NCBI RefSeq assembly: GCF_900109655.1
Contig: NZ_FOAT01000001.1
Span: 124,001 to 188,000 of the forward strand
Reading direction: 5' to 3'
DNA from: Hominimerdicola alba
GTDB lineage: Bacteria > Bacillota > Clostridia > Oscillospirales > Ruminococcaceae
Length of the DNA stretch: 64,000 nucleotides
Positions 8,665 to 16,804 of the stretch are shown piece by piece. The notes under the pieces were generated by a model. The model searched no databases. It had not been told where the DNA came from and was given only the letters and a program-made list of their open reading frames with translations. Numbering within the stretch: position 1 is the stretch's first letter; each line of letters starts with the position of its first letter. The position numbers and the translations under genes were made by a program.

Positions 8665-9689
8665 TGATCTTCTTCCTTTCTAACGTTCCATGGAGCGTCA
8701 CCGAAATCATAGTTTCTTGCGAAGTTCTCATACTCGTTAAGGTCGTAAGAGGGCTTGTCTTCGCTTACAGCAGTATATTTCTTCCTGTGCTGTTTATCAG
8801 AATTTTCTGCCTCTTCAACACTGCTGACGCCGACCTTTGCCCAGTTTTTCAGTATGCCGTCTATGTAGCTGAAACTAAGTTTGCTCTTGGTATCGAGGCA
8901 TTTATTGTAGGCAAGCTCTATAAGATCACTGTTGAATCCAAGGCGCTTCCATTCCGTCATATACTGCTGTTGTTTCTTTGAGGGACGATTCTCCATACCA
9001 AAGATACCAAGTATCTTGTTTTCGTAAGATCTTCTTTCCGAAGCTGTGATTATCGCCTGCTCTACTTCCGCATAGGAATTTATACCCTCGTTGTACCAGC
9101 TTATCATGACGGTATGCAGATAGGCAATGCTGCACTTCCCTGCCGCGCGACAATGATCGGCTGCAAGAAGTATGGAGGGTGCATCAAATCGGTAAAGTTC
9201 GTAAAGCTCGATCAGCTTGGCAAGCTCACTTCCGTTTATCGAAAACTGGAGCGACTGTATCTCGTTAATGAGACTTTTCAGCGCTGCATCATTTTCAGCC
9301 TTTTGCTGCATCTCACGCTGAGAGTATTTAACGGTTATCTTCCTCTCAACAGCTGCAGCCTTTGTTGGTTTTACAGATTCAACAAGCGAAACAGGTTCAT
9401 TCTTTCCCGAAAAAGTATGGGGTACTTCGGGCTTTACTGCAGCAGATATCTCGTCGTTTACCTTTATAACTCCTTTTTCCTGCCAGTAAGCAACAGCCGA
9501 ATCCACATCAGCCTCAGAAAAACCTGATACCGCCGAAAGCATGGCAGAATCGGTATATCTCGGACCCGCAAGTATGCAGAGAAGAATTTTGATCTGAGTT
9601 TCGTTGCAGTTTTTTATATATCCGCCTGCCGTTGCCCACGGGAAACTGAAAGATGCTCCCCAGCTGTCGGCTTCAAAACAATAATCCAT
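8661..9689 (-). CDS. DnaD/DnaB-like primosome protein
   Basis: A 342-residue protein with an N-terminal winged-helix-like part (about residues 30-85) and one or two C-terminal DnaD-type domains; the motif W-Y-N-E-G-I near residue 195 matches the YxxxG/I signature of that fold. A charged linker with Pro-Lys stretches separates the parts. These proteins remodel DNA and help place the helicase loader. ATG 9689 has AGGAGG nine bases upstream. Because the loader follows with a 4-base overlap, the pair is probably the DnaD/DnaI arm of the primosome. Confidence 0.85.
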   Translation of the reverse strand: MDYCFEADSWGASFSFPWATAGGYIKNCNETQIKILLCILAGPRYTDSAMLSAVSGFSEADVDSAVAYWQEKGVIKVNDEISAAVKPEVPHTFSGKNEPVSLVESVKPTKAAAVERKITVKYSQREMQQKAENDAALKSLINEIQSLQFSINGSELAKLIELYELYRFDAPSILLAADHCRAAGKCSIAYLHTVMISWYNEGINSYAEVEQAIITASERRSYENKILGIFGMENRPSKKQQQYMTEWKRLGFNSDLIELAYNKCLDTKSKLSFSYIDGILKNWAKVGVSSVEEAENSDKQHRKKYTAVSEDKPSYDLNEYENFARNYDFGDAPWNVRKEEDQ

Positions 9690-9717
9690 AGTTACAGACC
9701 TCCTGTGCGTAACCTTT

Positions 9718-9746
9718 ATTATAACACAGTTTGAAGAAAAAGTAAA
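9718..9746 (-). promoter_or_regulatory. Sigma-A promoter for the dnaD-like/dnaC-like operon
   Basis: On the minus strand TTTACT and TATAAT are 17 bases apart, and the -10 is preceded by TGT (extended -10). It sits 29 bases before the start codon. Confidence 0.75.
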
Positions 9747-9799
9747 GATACCGACTAACGATTTATCCTGTTTACGGATATCAAATATATCAGACCGAG

Positions 9800-9828
9800 T
9801 TGCAATCTTGGCCGCAATGTGTTATAAT
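9800..9828 (+). promoter_or_regulatory. Sigma-A promoter for the DUF218 gene
   Basis: TTGCAA and TATAAT are separated by 17 bases, with TGT just before the -10. Because the -10 lies at 9823-9828, a start codon at 9808 is excluded, and the gene must begin at ATG 9856. Confidence 0.85.
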
Positions 9829-9855
9829 AATAAAAAATCAGAAAGGAAAACAACA

Positions 9856-10614
9856 ATGACAATAAAATATGTTATCCTAGCAGCGGAGATATTTTTTCTG
9901 CTGATCTTCATCGCACCATTACCGATACTTAATGCTGGAAATGTGGCAGGTATCGGATTTTTCACGCTTATGATAGCTGCCACAGTGGCTCATCGCCAGT
10001 TTTTCAAGCTGCTGAAAACTATGTGGGCTCACATGTGGGGCAAAGGTATAATAATTGCTGTGAGCCTGTTCCTGATCGTAGGATTCACCTATGTGGGGAT
10101 ACTTTCCTTTAAGATGTATAAAGCTCAGACAAATGAACCGAAAGATACCGAGCTGATAATCGTTCTCGGCTGTAAGGTAAAGGGCGAAAGACCTTCTCGT
10201 ATGCTTCGTTACCGACTTGATGCCGCATATGAAGCTATGCAGAAAAATCCCGACGCCCTTGTAGTTCTTTCCGGTGGAAAAGGCAGTGATGAAAAGATTT
10301 CGGAAGCTGAGTGTATGCGCAGATATCTGATAGAAAAAGGTGCAGACGAAAGCCGACTTATTATGGAGGATAAGTCTACCACAACATTTGAAAATATCAA
10401 GTTTTCTTTTGCTATAACCGATAAACTAGGCTGCGGCAGAGATATCACCATAGTCACCGATGGATTCCATCAGTACCGCGCAAGCCTTATTGCAAAGCAG
10501 GAGGGTGCCAATAATGTGACTGCTTATTCTGCCAACACCCAGCCCAAATATATCGCGACCTACTGGGTTCGTGAATGGCTTGGACTTACTCATTTTTTTG
10601 TATTCGGAAACTGA
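9856..10614 (+). CDS. DUF218 (YdcF/SanA-like) membrane protein
   Basis: This 252-residue protein has three or four N-terminal membrane segments (to about residue 80), then a DUF218 domain beginning ELIIVLGCKVKGERPS and continuing with VVLSGGKG and SRLIMEDKSTTTFENI. Relatives are linked to envelope integrity and cell-wall metabolism (SanA, ElyC), but the reaction is not settled. ATG 9856 has GAAAGGA eight bases upstream and is the first start after the promoter. The gene stands alone between its own promoter and a terminator. Confidence 0.88.
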   Translation: MTIKYVILAAEIFFLLIFIAPLPILNAGNVAGIGFFTLMIAATVAHRQFFKLLKTMWAHMWGKGIIIAVSLFLIVGFTYVGILSFKMYKAQTNEPKDTELIIVLGCKVKGERPSRMLRYRLDAAYEAMQKNPDALVVLSGGKGSDEKISEAECMRRYLIEKGADESRLIMEDKSTTTFENIKFSFAITDKLGCGRDITIVTDGFHQYRASLIAKQEGANNVTAYSANTQPKYIATYWVREWLGLTHFFVFGN

Positions 10615-10620
10615 TAGAAA

Positions 10621-10662
10621 AAATCAAGTCTCCTGCGGGATCAGCGCAGGAGACTTGTTGCA
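10621..10662. terminator. Bidirectional intrinsic terminator
   Basis: A perfect 13-bp stem (CAAGTCTCCTGCG at 10625-10637 with its complement at 10645-10657) and a 7-base loop are flanked by an A-run and a T-run. It separates convergent genes. Confidence 0.9.
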
Positions 10663-10673
10663 TTTTTACTGTA

Positions 10674-11207
10674 TCAGGCTGCCTTTTTATGCTTTATGTT
10701 GCTTACGGTGTTTGAAAGAACGTTCTTGCAGTGTACACCGAATTCCAGCATAGCAGCATATTTATCTATCATAACGATAACGTAGGATTCTGCATATTTT
10801 GGCAGTTTAACTGTCAGCGGCCACATATGCTTGATTATCATGTCTTGCTCGATCTTGCCCAGTTCAAAATGTTCCTTGGCATTTTCAAGGGCTATCCTTG
10901 GGTGTGTAAAGCCATGGGGCAGCTCTCCTTTTTTCCTTGGCTCATCGCGCCAGTCATACAGAAACAGATCATGGAGCATACCGGCTCTCGCAGCGGCTTT
11001 CGCGTTCAGACCAAGCTTTTTGCAGACGATATAGTTATAATACGATACATTAAGACAATGCTGGTAACAGGTAGTGCTGTAGTGGTGTCTGAATTTCTTC
11101 ATCTCACTAACTACTTCATTGTCAAGCAGATCCTTGACATATTCAAAATACTCTCTGCTCTCCTTCGAGGTCTCAACGGAATATCTTGAACCCATTGCTT
11201 TGGACAT
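10674..11207 (-). CDS. HD-domain hydrolase
   Basis: A 177-residue HD-superfamily protein. The metal ligands are visible as an early His (HCLNVSYYNY), the HD doublet in AGMLHDLFLYDW, a following HGFTHP, and a C-terminal Asp in MIDKYAA. Small HD proteins of this type act as phosphohydrolases; the substrate is unknown. ATG 11207 is preferred over 11213 because the AGAGGG ribosome site directly abuts the earlier one. It is a single-gene unit with a near-ideal promoter, an adjoining palindrome and a terminator, so it is likely regulated. Confidence 0.85.
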   Translation of the reverse strand: MSKAMGSRYSVETSKESREYFEYVKDLLDNEVVSEMKKFRHHYSTTCYQHCLNVSYYNYIVCKKLGLNAKAAARAGMLHDLFLYDWRDEPRKKGELPHGFTHPRIALENAKEHFELGKIEQDMIIKHMWPLTVKLPKYAESYVIVMIDKYAAMLEFGVHCKNVLSNTVSNIKHKKAA

Positions 11208-11260
11208 CGGCATTCCCTCTTTTCTTTATCTGACATTAATCATTATGTGTTTGTTTTGTG

Positions 11261-11285
11261 ATAAGAACTAATTCATAGTTCTTAT
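11261..11285. promoter_or_regulatory. Perfect palindrome at the HD-gene transcription start
   Basis: ATAAGAACTA and TAGTTCTTAT are perfect inverted copies separated by ATTCA. On the minus strand the palindrome begins four bases after the -10 box, so it covers the expected start of transcription. This is the position of a repressor operator, though a 5' mRNA hairpin is also possible. Confidence 0.7.
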
Positions 11286-11289
11286 TGTA

Positions 11290-11318
11290 ATTATAACGCA
11301 TTTTTATATGATTGTCAA
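11290..11318 (-). promoter_or_regulatory. Full-consensus sigma-A promoter for the HD-domain gene
   Basis: TTGACA (11318-11313), a 17-base spacer and TATAAT (11295-11290) on the minus strand match the consensus at every position. Confidence 0.92.
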
Positions 11319-11365
11319 TAGTCAGATATTACAAGTTGGTTAACATTTTAGTTTGTTGTAATTAA

Positions 11366-11716
11366 CTACTTTGGATATTTTACTTTATACTTTGCATAAA
11401 AGCCTGGCTGTGTCCAATATTCCAGCTTGTCAAGTATCTCGGCTTTGGATCTTGACGAGAAGACCTCCAGTGGTCTTTCATAGGGTGCTTCCCTTTTTGT
11501 ATCCACCAGATAAATCTTGTAGCTGCCGTTTATATCGCCATAACGATACCAGCCTAGGTCGATAAGCAGATTATCGTTTTCAAGCTGTAAAAGATCTTCA
11601 CACAACTCGTAGGAATATTCTTCACCGTCGCAGGCAGGGTCATATTCCGAAAAATTGTTATACGCAACTTTCCAGCCTGCGCATAACCTCAAAGGCTGCA
11701 AACGAAATTCTTTCAT
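11366..11716 (-). CDS. Hypothetical protein, 116 residues
   Basis: A soluble acidic protein with no signal peptide or membrane segment, rich in aromatic residues (IDLGWYRYGD, Y-K-I-Y, LEYWTQPGFYAKY). No family was recognised with confidence; the small acidic, aromatic layout recalls immunity proteins of polymorphic toxin systems, but no toxin gene is near. It begins 15 bases after the stop of the radical SAM gene and is probably the last gene of that operon. Confidence 0.65.
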   Translation of the reverse strand: MKEFRLQPLRLCAGWKVAYNNFSEYDPACDGEEYSYELCEDLLQLENDNLLIDLGWYRYGDINGSYKIYLVDTKREAPYERPLEVFSSRSKAEILDKLEYWTQPGFYAKYKVKYPK

Positions 11717-11731
11717 CTTACCTCTCCGATA

Positions 11732-12637
11732 TCAGTAGTATTTTTTGTCAAAAAATTCAGGGACGTACTTGTCCTCGGCGGCACTTCTCTGCTGGAAAAA
11801 TCCGTCAAATCCGCAGCCTTCCACAAGGCTGCAAACGTACTCATATTCAAATGTGGAAGTCCTGCGTGAAAGTGCCTTGATATCCTTTGCCTTGTACATC
11901 GGCACATACTGGCTCATAAGGCTGATAAGAATTTCATTTGGAGCAAAATTATCAGCCAGCCACCCGATTATCTTAGCCGAATCATGACGGCAGCCGGGCA
12001 GTACCAGATGTCTTACGATAACTCCCCTTTTCATAATGCCTTTTTCATCAAACTTAGGCGCACCAACAAGCTCATGCATCTTTATCAGAGCTCTGGAAGC
12101 ACGTTCAAAATAATCTGCCGCTCCCGAATAATCAGCCGAGAGTTTGTCCGAATAATATTTTAGGTCGGGAAGGAAAATATCTACTTTGCCCCTCAGCATT
12201 TCAAGAGTTTCAAGGCTTTCATAACCGCCGCTGTTGTAAACGATCGGTATGGTCAGCCTGTCCCCTGCTATGCCAAGTGCTTCGATTATCTGGGGGACGT
12301 AAGGTGCGGCAGTTACAAGATTTATGTTGTGAGCGCCCTTTTCCTGAAGCATAAGAAATGTCTCAGCAAGCTCATCAACCGTAAGTTCAAAACCCTTTCC
12401 CTCAGCGGAGATCTCATGATTCTGACAAAAACAGCACTGCAGATTGCACCCCGAGAAAAACACAGTTCCCGAGCCGTTGGTTCCGCTTATGGGAGGTTCT
12501 TCCCACATATGCAGGTCTGCCCGTGCGATCTTTATATCAGAACCCGCACTGCAGAATCCTTTTTCTCCTGAAAGTCTGTCTGCCCCACATTTACGGGGGC
12601 AGAGCATACATTTGTTCAATATATTCATATTACTCAT
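11732..12637 (-). CDS. PflX-like radical SAM protein (COG1313 type)
   Basis: This 301-residue protein has the radical SAM cluster motif C-x3-C-x2-C in SGCNLQCCFCQNHEIS near residues 63-78 and an N-terminal cysteine set (CMLCPRKCGADR, then GFC) typical of the PflA-related COG1313 family. Further family marks are GAHNINLVTAAPYVPQI, PIVYNSGGYE and VDIFLPDLKYY. It should bind a 4Fe-4S cluster and cleave S-adenosylmethionine; its target is unknown. The start overlaps the stop of the zinc-ribbon gene by four bases (ATGA), which suggests a functional link with that membrane protein. Confidence 0.9.
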   Translation of the reverse strand: MSNMNILNKCMLCPRKCGADRLSGEKGFCSAGSDIKIARADLHMWEEPPISGTNGSGTVFFSGCNLQCCFCQNHEISAEGKGFELTVDELAETFLMLQEKGAHNINLVTAAPYVPQIIEALGIAGDRLTIPIVYNSGGYESLETLEMLRGKVDIFLPDLKYYSDKLSADYSGAADYFERASRALIKMHELVGAPKFDEKGIMKRGVIVRHLVLPGCRHDSAKIIGWLADNFAPNEILISLMSQYVPMYKAKDIKALSRRTSTFEYEYVCSLVEGCGFDGFFQQRSAAEDKYVPEFFDKKYY

Positions 12638-13662
12638 TTTTCGTTAAGGTCAATGTAAAAGCCGTAAGCTACTTCTTGTCCTTTGTATTCAAGATCGACT
12701 GTTATATACGCGCCGTCAGAAGTTTTATCACATAATAGCTTAGGATTCATGTTTGATCTGTCGCCGATGCAGTAAATTAAATTGTCCGACATGAATCCTT
12801 CATAGTAGCTGATATCATTACCGTCAGAATCAACACTCTGAAGGTAAATGCCTTTGATATCCACATCGCCGCTTTCCAGGCATCTGTGATCGGAATATTC
12901 AAATTCCAAAGTAAGATTTACCACATAGAGTTCGCGTGGATCAAATTCGGTACTTTCAACCCAATCATCGTTTTCAAAATAGAATAGATTTTTTTTCTGG
13001 AAAGAATTAATGGTTTCGTCGTCTGACATTATTTCACTGATTGTGTACTCTGTCAGAAATGCATCAATATCGCAGTCAACTGTTTTTACACCCTCTAAAG
13101 AATTTTCCCTGTCGATCTCGTATTTTTTCTTTTCAGAAGCGGTGGAAGATACTGACGTATCGGAAACAGCGCCTTCAAGTTTTTCCTTAATGGTGTTTAT
13201 CAGTTCGGGATCGTTCTTCAATATCATACCTAAGGTTATCAGTATTATAAGGGGTATGGCGCATCCCTTGCCGCAGCCGCCGGGTTTCTGGGCGGCTTTT
13301 CCATTATTGGGATTATATACATTTTGTGGTGTTTTATACTGCGGTCTGTTGTAGGACTGCCTTGATGGAGTAGCCTCAACGTTGATATCGCCGCCGTTCT
13401 TGCGCTCATACCTCGCCGCTTCAACACGGTTTTCCTCGCGTCTTTCCTCTCTCAGAAAATCTGCTTTGCCGTCCTTGAAAGTATCACTTCTCACAAAACG
13501 GTTGTCAGGAAAATAGCTGTCATCATACTGTTGATGACTGTGTTCGTCTTCACCGAAAATACCGCAGGATATATCCTCTTCGCGGGCTGTAAGGCATTCG
13601 GGACAAATCTGTTCGTCCTTGTCTTTGAATCTGTATCCGCAGAATCTGCATTTGTAATTCAT
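12634..13662 (-). CDS. Zinc-ribbon, single-TM protein with extracytoplasmic domain
   Basis: The N terminus is a zinc ribbon (CRFC near residues 4-7, CPEC near 20-23). A long polar, low-complexity linker to about residue 130 leads to a Gly-Cys-rich segment (GGCGKGCAIP) and one membrane helix (LIILITLGMIL). The remaining roughly 190 residues would lie outside the membrane. No known family fits the outer domain. Such a cytoplasmic zinc ribbon plus outer domain is a common sensor-like layout in Firmicutes. It is coupled by four bases to the radical SAM gene. Confidence 0.78.
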   Translation of the reverse strand: MNYKCRFCGYRFKDKDEQICPECLTAREEDISCGIFGEDEHSHQQYDDSYFPDNRFVRSDTFKDGKADFLREERREENRVEAARYERKNGGDINVEATPSRQSYNRPQYKTPQNVYNPNNGKAAQKPGGCGKGCAIPLIILITLGMILKNDPELINTIKEKLEGAVSDTSVSSTASEKKKYEIDRENSLEGVKTVDCDIDAFLTEYTISEIMSDDETINSFQKKNLFYFENDDWVESTEFDPRELYVVNLTLEFEYSDHRCLESGDVDIKGIYLQSVDSDGNDISYYEGFMSDNLIYCIGDRSNMNPKLLCDKTSDGAYITVDLEYKGQEVAYGFYIDLNEK

Positions 13663-13684
13663 ACTATTGCCGACCTTTCTTAGT

Positions 13685-14584
13685 CTATCTGTTCACCCAC
13701 ATAAGCTCGTATCCGCTCTTTACAGGTACGCAAGACTTACAGTAGCTGTACTTCCCTGCCAGATTTGCAGCAGCTTCCACAGCAAAGCTTTCCTTTTCAA
13801 AAATGCCGAAAACAGCTGAGCCGCTTCCCGTCATAAGAGTATTCATTGCACCTGCTTCTTTAAGGTCTTGCTTTGCCTGCGCTATCTCCGGCATATCCAT
13901 AACAGCTTCAAACACGTTGAAGAGGTAAATGCTTGTGGAGAAGACATTTCCCGATGCAAGGGCTTTGAGGAAATAGTCTAGATTACTTCTTGGGGGCGAC
14001 TTCATCAGGTCATAGCGCTTGTAAGCTTCGGGAGTAGAGATACTGACATCGGGCTTGACAATAACAAAAGCGCAGTCCGGAGACGGCAGTTTGTTTGTTA
14101 TCTCACCTATCCCCTGACAAAGCCTTGTTCCGCCCCTGATGCAGAAAGGTACATCAGCCCCTAGCTTAGTGCCCATCTCGCATAGTTCGTCTTCATCTTT
14201 CAGCGTGCAGAAAAATGTGTTCATTGCTTTCAGCATAGCGGCACAGTCAGCGCTTCCGCCGCCCATGCCAGCCTGTGACGGAAGATTTTTCTCGACCTTG
14301 ACTATAAGCTTTCCGCCATAAGTTATGCCCGTCTGCTCCTTGAAAACATCAGCCGCTTTCCAGATAAGATTACTGCTGTCAAGTGGAAAGCCCTCCTTGT
14401 TGCAGATTATCTCCATGCCCTCAGGGGCTGTGCTATCTATGGACAATTCAAGGGTATCATAAACGCTGACGCTCTGCATAACGGTGTTGAGCATATGGTA
14501 GCCGTCATCGCGTCTGCCGATTATATCCAGCAGAAGATTGACTTTTCCGTATGCCTTGACTTTTATATTATCATAAAGTGCCAT
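13685..14584 (-). CDS. ispE: 4-diphosphocytidyl-2-C-methyl-D-erythritol kinase
   Basis: A full-length IspE (299 residues) of the GHMP kinase family. It has N-terminal AYGKVNLLLDI, the ATP-binding glycine motif LPSQAGMGGGSADCAA near residues 95-110, and the C-terminal glycine-rich TGSGSAVFGIF. It phosphorylates CDP-methylerythritol in the MEP route to isoprenoids. Its start lies 14 bases inside the aminotransferase gene, so the two genes are overlapped and probably coupled despite unrelated pathways. Confidence 0.95.
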   Translation of the reverse strand: MALYDNIKVKAYGKVNLLLDIIGRRDDGYHMLNTVMQSVSVYDTLELSIDSTAPEGMEIICNKEGFPLDSSNLIWKAADVFKEQTGITYGGKLIVKVEKNLPSQAGMGGGSADCAAMLKAMNTFFCTLKDEDELCEMGTKLGADVPFCIRGGTRLCQGIGEITNKLPSPDCAFVIVKPDVSISTPEAYKRYDLMKSPPRSNLDYFLKALASGNVFSTSIYLFNVFEAVMDMPEIAQAKQDLKEAGAMNTLMTGSGSAVFGIFEKESFAVEAAANLAGKYSYCKSCVPVKSGYELMWVNR

Positions 14585-15752
14585 TTTTAAGCTCCTCTAA
14601 AAACTCTCCGATGCGCTTGATAGCTTCTCTCAGATGGCTGAGGGAGTATGCGTAGGATACACGCACGAAGCCCTCGCCGCATTCGCCAAAAGCGTTGCCG
14701 GGTACAACTGCGACTTTTTTGCTGTAAACCAGTTTTTCGCAGAAATCACTGCTGGAAAGCCCCGTGCTTTTAATGCAGGGGAAAACGTAGAACGCGCCCT
14801 GGGGTGTAAAGCAGTCAAGACCCAGTTTGTTGAATGCGTCAACCAGATAGCGCCTGCGCATATCGTATTCATCTCGCATTTTTACAATATCCTCATCACA
14901 TTCCCTTAGAGCTGTTATAGCCGCGAACTGGCTCACCGTCGGTGATGACATTATTGCGTACTGGTGCAGTTTCAGCATCTGTGAAGTAAGCTCTCTGGGT
15001 GCGGCTGCGATACCTAGTCTCCAGCCTGTCATTGCGTAAGCTTTGGAAAATCCGTTTATAACTATAGTCCGCTCTCTCATATCCGGCAGTGATGCAAATG
15101 AAACGTGCTTGCCGCTGTATGTAAGCTCGGAGTATATTTCATCGGACAGTACCAGAATATTTGTGCCGCGCAGAACATCTGCGATCTCTTCAAGATCTTC
15201 CCTGCGCATGATAGCACCAGTGGGATTGTTGGGATAAGGCAGAACCAGAAGTTTTGTCTTGTCGGTGATCTTGCTGCGCAATTCTTCGGCAGTAAGGCGG
15301 AATTCGTTTTCAGCCTTGGTCTCAATAGGGACGGGGACTCCCCCGCTAAGTGTAACTATGGGGCAGTAACAGACAAAAGAGGGCTGAACTATAAGTACCT
15401 CGTCACCTGCTGTTACAATCGACCTGATACAAAGATCGATGCCCTCAGAACCGCCGACGGTAATTATGATCTCATCATTGGGATCGTAATCCACACCTAT
15501 GCGGTCGCTGAAATATCGGGAAGCTTCCTTTCGGAGATCGGCAAGACCTGCATTTGCTGTATATGAAGTCCTGCCCTTTTCCAGAACATTAATCGCTTCA
15601 CGTCTTACCACCCAGGGTGTCTTGAAATCGGGTTCGCCAACGCCAAGGGATATAACACCTTCCAGCTGCTGAGCGATGTCGAAAAACTTTCGTATGCCAG
15701 AGGGCTTCATGTTCACGATGGCAGGCGAAAGTACCTTGCTATAATCTATCAT
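14571..15752 (-). CDS. PLP-dependent class I/II aminotransferase
   Basis: This 393-residue fold-type I enzyme has the substrate-binding PYPNNPTGAIM near residue 170 and the PLP lysine in NGFSKAYAMTGWRLG near residue 235, with DEIYSEL between them. It resembles the PatA/aromatic and alanine-type aminotransferases that sit next to Lrp regulators in Firmicutes, but the amino acid cannot be fixed by eye. It starts 4 bases inside the Lrp-like gene's end (ATGA overlap), so the regulator probably controls it directly. Confidence 0.92.
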   Translation of the reverse strand: MIDYSKVLSPAIVNMKPSGIRKFFDIAQQLEGVISLGVGEPDFKTPWVVRREAINVLEKGRTSYTANAGLADLRKEASRYFSDRIGVDYDPNDEIIITVGGSEGIDLCIRSIVTAGDEVLIVQPSFVCYCPIVTLSGGVPVPIETKAENEFRLTAEELRSKITDKTKLLVLPYPNNPTGAIMRREDLEEIADVLRGTNILVLSDEIYSELTYSGKHVSFASLPDMRERTIVINGFSKAYAMTGWRLGIAAAPRELTSQMLKLHQYAIMSSPTVSQFAAITALRECDEDIVKMRDEYDMRRRYLVDAFNKLGLDCFTPQGAFYVFPCIKSTGLSSSDFCEKLVYSKKVAVVPGNAFGECGEGFVRVSYAYSLSHLREAIKRIGEFLEELKNGTL

Positions 15753-16228
15753 GGGAACATCAGTCCTCTCTCATCTTTTTCATTAGCGGTAACGGATATG
15801 CCGTTGACCTTGTAGCTTCTCAGCAAGAAGTGGGTTGCGGTGGACTGTACGGCATCTATGGCGGCAAGATTCTCTGCTACAAAGCGGGATACCTCTCGGA
15901 TATTTGTGCCTGTTACAGATACCAGAATATCATAAGCTCCCGACATCAGTCGTACCGATTCAACCTGTTCGTAGGCGGCTATGGACTTTGCTATATCATC
16001 GTAGCCCGACTGGGACTGTGGAGTAACTTTCAGCTCTATAAGCGCGGTAACGGAATTAGGATCGTAAACAGCTTCATCGACGATGGCGGTGTAGCCTGTG
16101 ATGATGCCGTCTTTTTCCAGCTTTTCTATCTCCGCGGCGACTTCAGCCTCAGTCTTACCGAGCATTACAGCAAGCTCGGCATTTGTCAGCCTTGCGTTTG
16201 ACTTCAGAAGATTAAGCAGTTTTTCCAT
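15749..16228 (-). CDS. Lrp/AsnC-family transcriptional regulator
   Basis: A 159-residue protein with an N-terminal helix-turn-helix (NARLTNAELAVMLGKTEAEV) and a C-terminal RAM effector domain (ALIELKVTP, VRLMSGAYDILVSVTG). Lrp proteins sense amino acids and often regulate themselves and adjoining metabolism genes. It is the first gene of an operon with the aminotransferase and ispE, joined by a 4-base overlap. AAGGAGG lies about 9 bases before ATG 16228. A perfect inverted repeat lies 30-50 bases upstream, a likely autoregulatory site. Confidence 0.93.
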   Translation of the reverse strand: MEKLLNLLKSNARLTNAELAVMLGKTEAEVAAEIEKLEKDGIITGYTAIVDEAVYDPNSVTALIELKVTPQSQSGYDDIAKSIAAYEQVESVRLMSGAYDILVSVTGTNIREVSRFVAENLAAIDAVQSTATHFLLRSYKVNGISVTANEKDERGLMFP

Positions 16229-16257
16229 AAGTAGACCTCCTTCTTGGAAACAGGCAC

Positions 16258-16279
16258 AAAATGCTCAAACAAGCATTTT
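16258..16279. promoter_or_regulatory. Inverted repeat upstream of the Lrp-type regulator
   Basis: AAAATGCT, six bases, then AGCATTTT: a perfect 8-bp inverted repeat, 30 bases before the regulator's start codon. Lrp-family sites are often AT-flanked palindromes of this size. A transcript hairpin is the alternative. Confidence 0.5.
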
Positions 16280-16319
16280 CGTCCTTTTGAATATATTTAT
16301 ATTGATGATAATATGCTAT

Positions 16320-16691
16320 TTAACGGCCTTCAAGCTCTTCACAAAGAGCGACAAAATCTTCGTACACGGTGATCGTCTGTAAATATCTGAAATCCAGAAT
16401 ATATCCCGATGCACGGTGTTTCAGAAAATCAGCATCCCATAGTGGAACGGAAACGAAACCATTTTTGTAATCATATTTCAGCGGCTCGAATTTATCGATA
16501 TTTGCACGGAAATACTTGACCTTGGCACCACAGAGCTTGTTGATGCGAAACAGAAGTCCCAGCACATCATTTTTCTCATAGAAAGAATCCTTGAAGATCA
16601 GATGTTTGTGGGAATTTTCTCTATCCGAATACCATGCGTTGTTTTCATGAATAAGATGGTACTTTTCGATCAGAAGCTGCTTATCGTCCAT
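16320..16691 (-). CDS. Hypothetical protein, 123 residues
   Basis: A soluble protein rich in Tyr, Phe, Lys and Asp, with no signal or membrane segment. No domain was recognised. ATG 16691 was chosen over GTG 16697 because the GGTGAG ribosome site lies five bases before it and overlaps the GTG. It follows the purL terminator and has no clear promoter of its own. It ends before the Lrp-type operon, so its transcription could read into that operon. Confidence 0.6.
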   Translation of the reverse strand: MDDKQLLIEKYHLIHENNAWYSDRENSHKHLIFKDSFYEKNDVLGLLFRINKLCGAKVKYFRANIDKFEPLKYDYKNGFVSVPLWDADFLKHRASGYILDFRYLQTITVYEDFVALCEELEGR

Positions 16692-16710
16692 ATTCACTCA
16701 CCCGTATATA

Positions 16711-16746
16711 AAGATAAAAGGCAGCACCGCCTATACGGTACTGCCT
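16711..16746 (-). terminator. Intrinsic terminator downstream of purL
   Basis: On the minus strand AAGGCAG-T-ACCG pairs with CGGT-G-CTGCCTT around a 6-base loop, followed by TTTTATCTTT. It lies about 60 bases beyond the purL stop. Confidence 0.8.
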
Positions 16747-16804
16747 TAATTATAACATAGTACAATTCAATTGTCAATCAGCAGAACTGCCGCCTGCGGT
16801 GACA

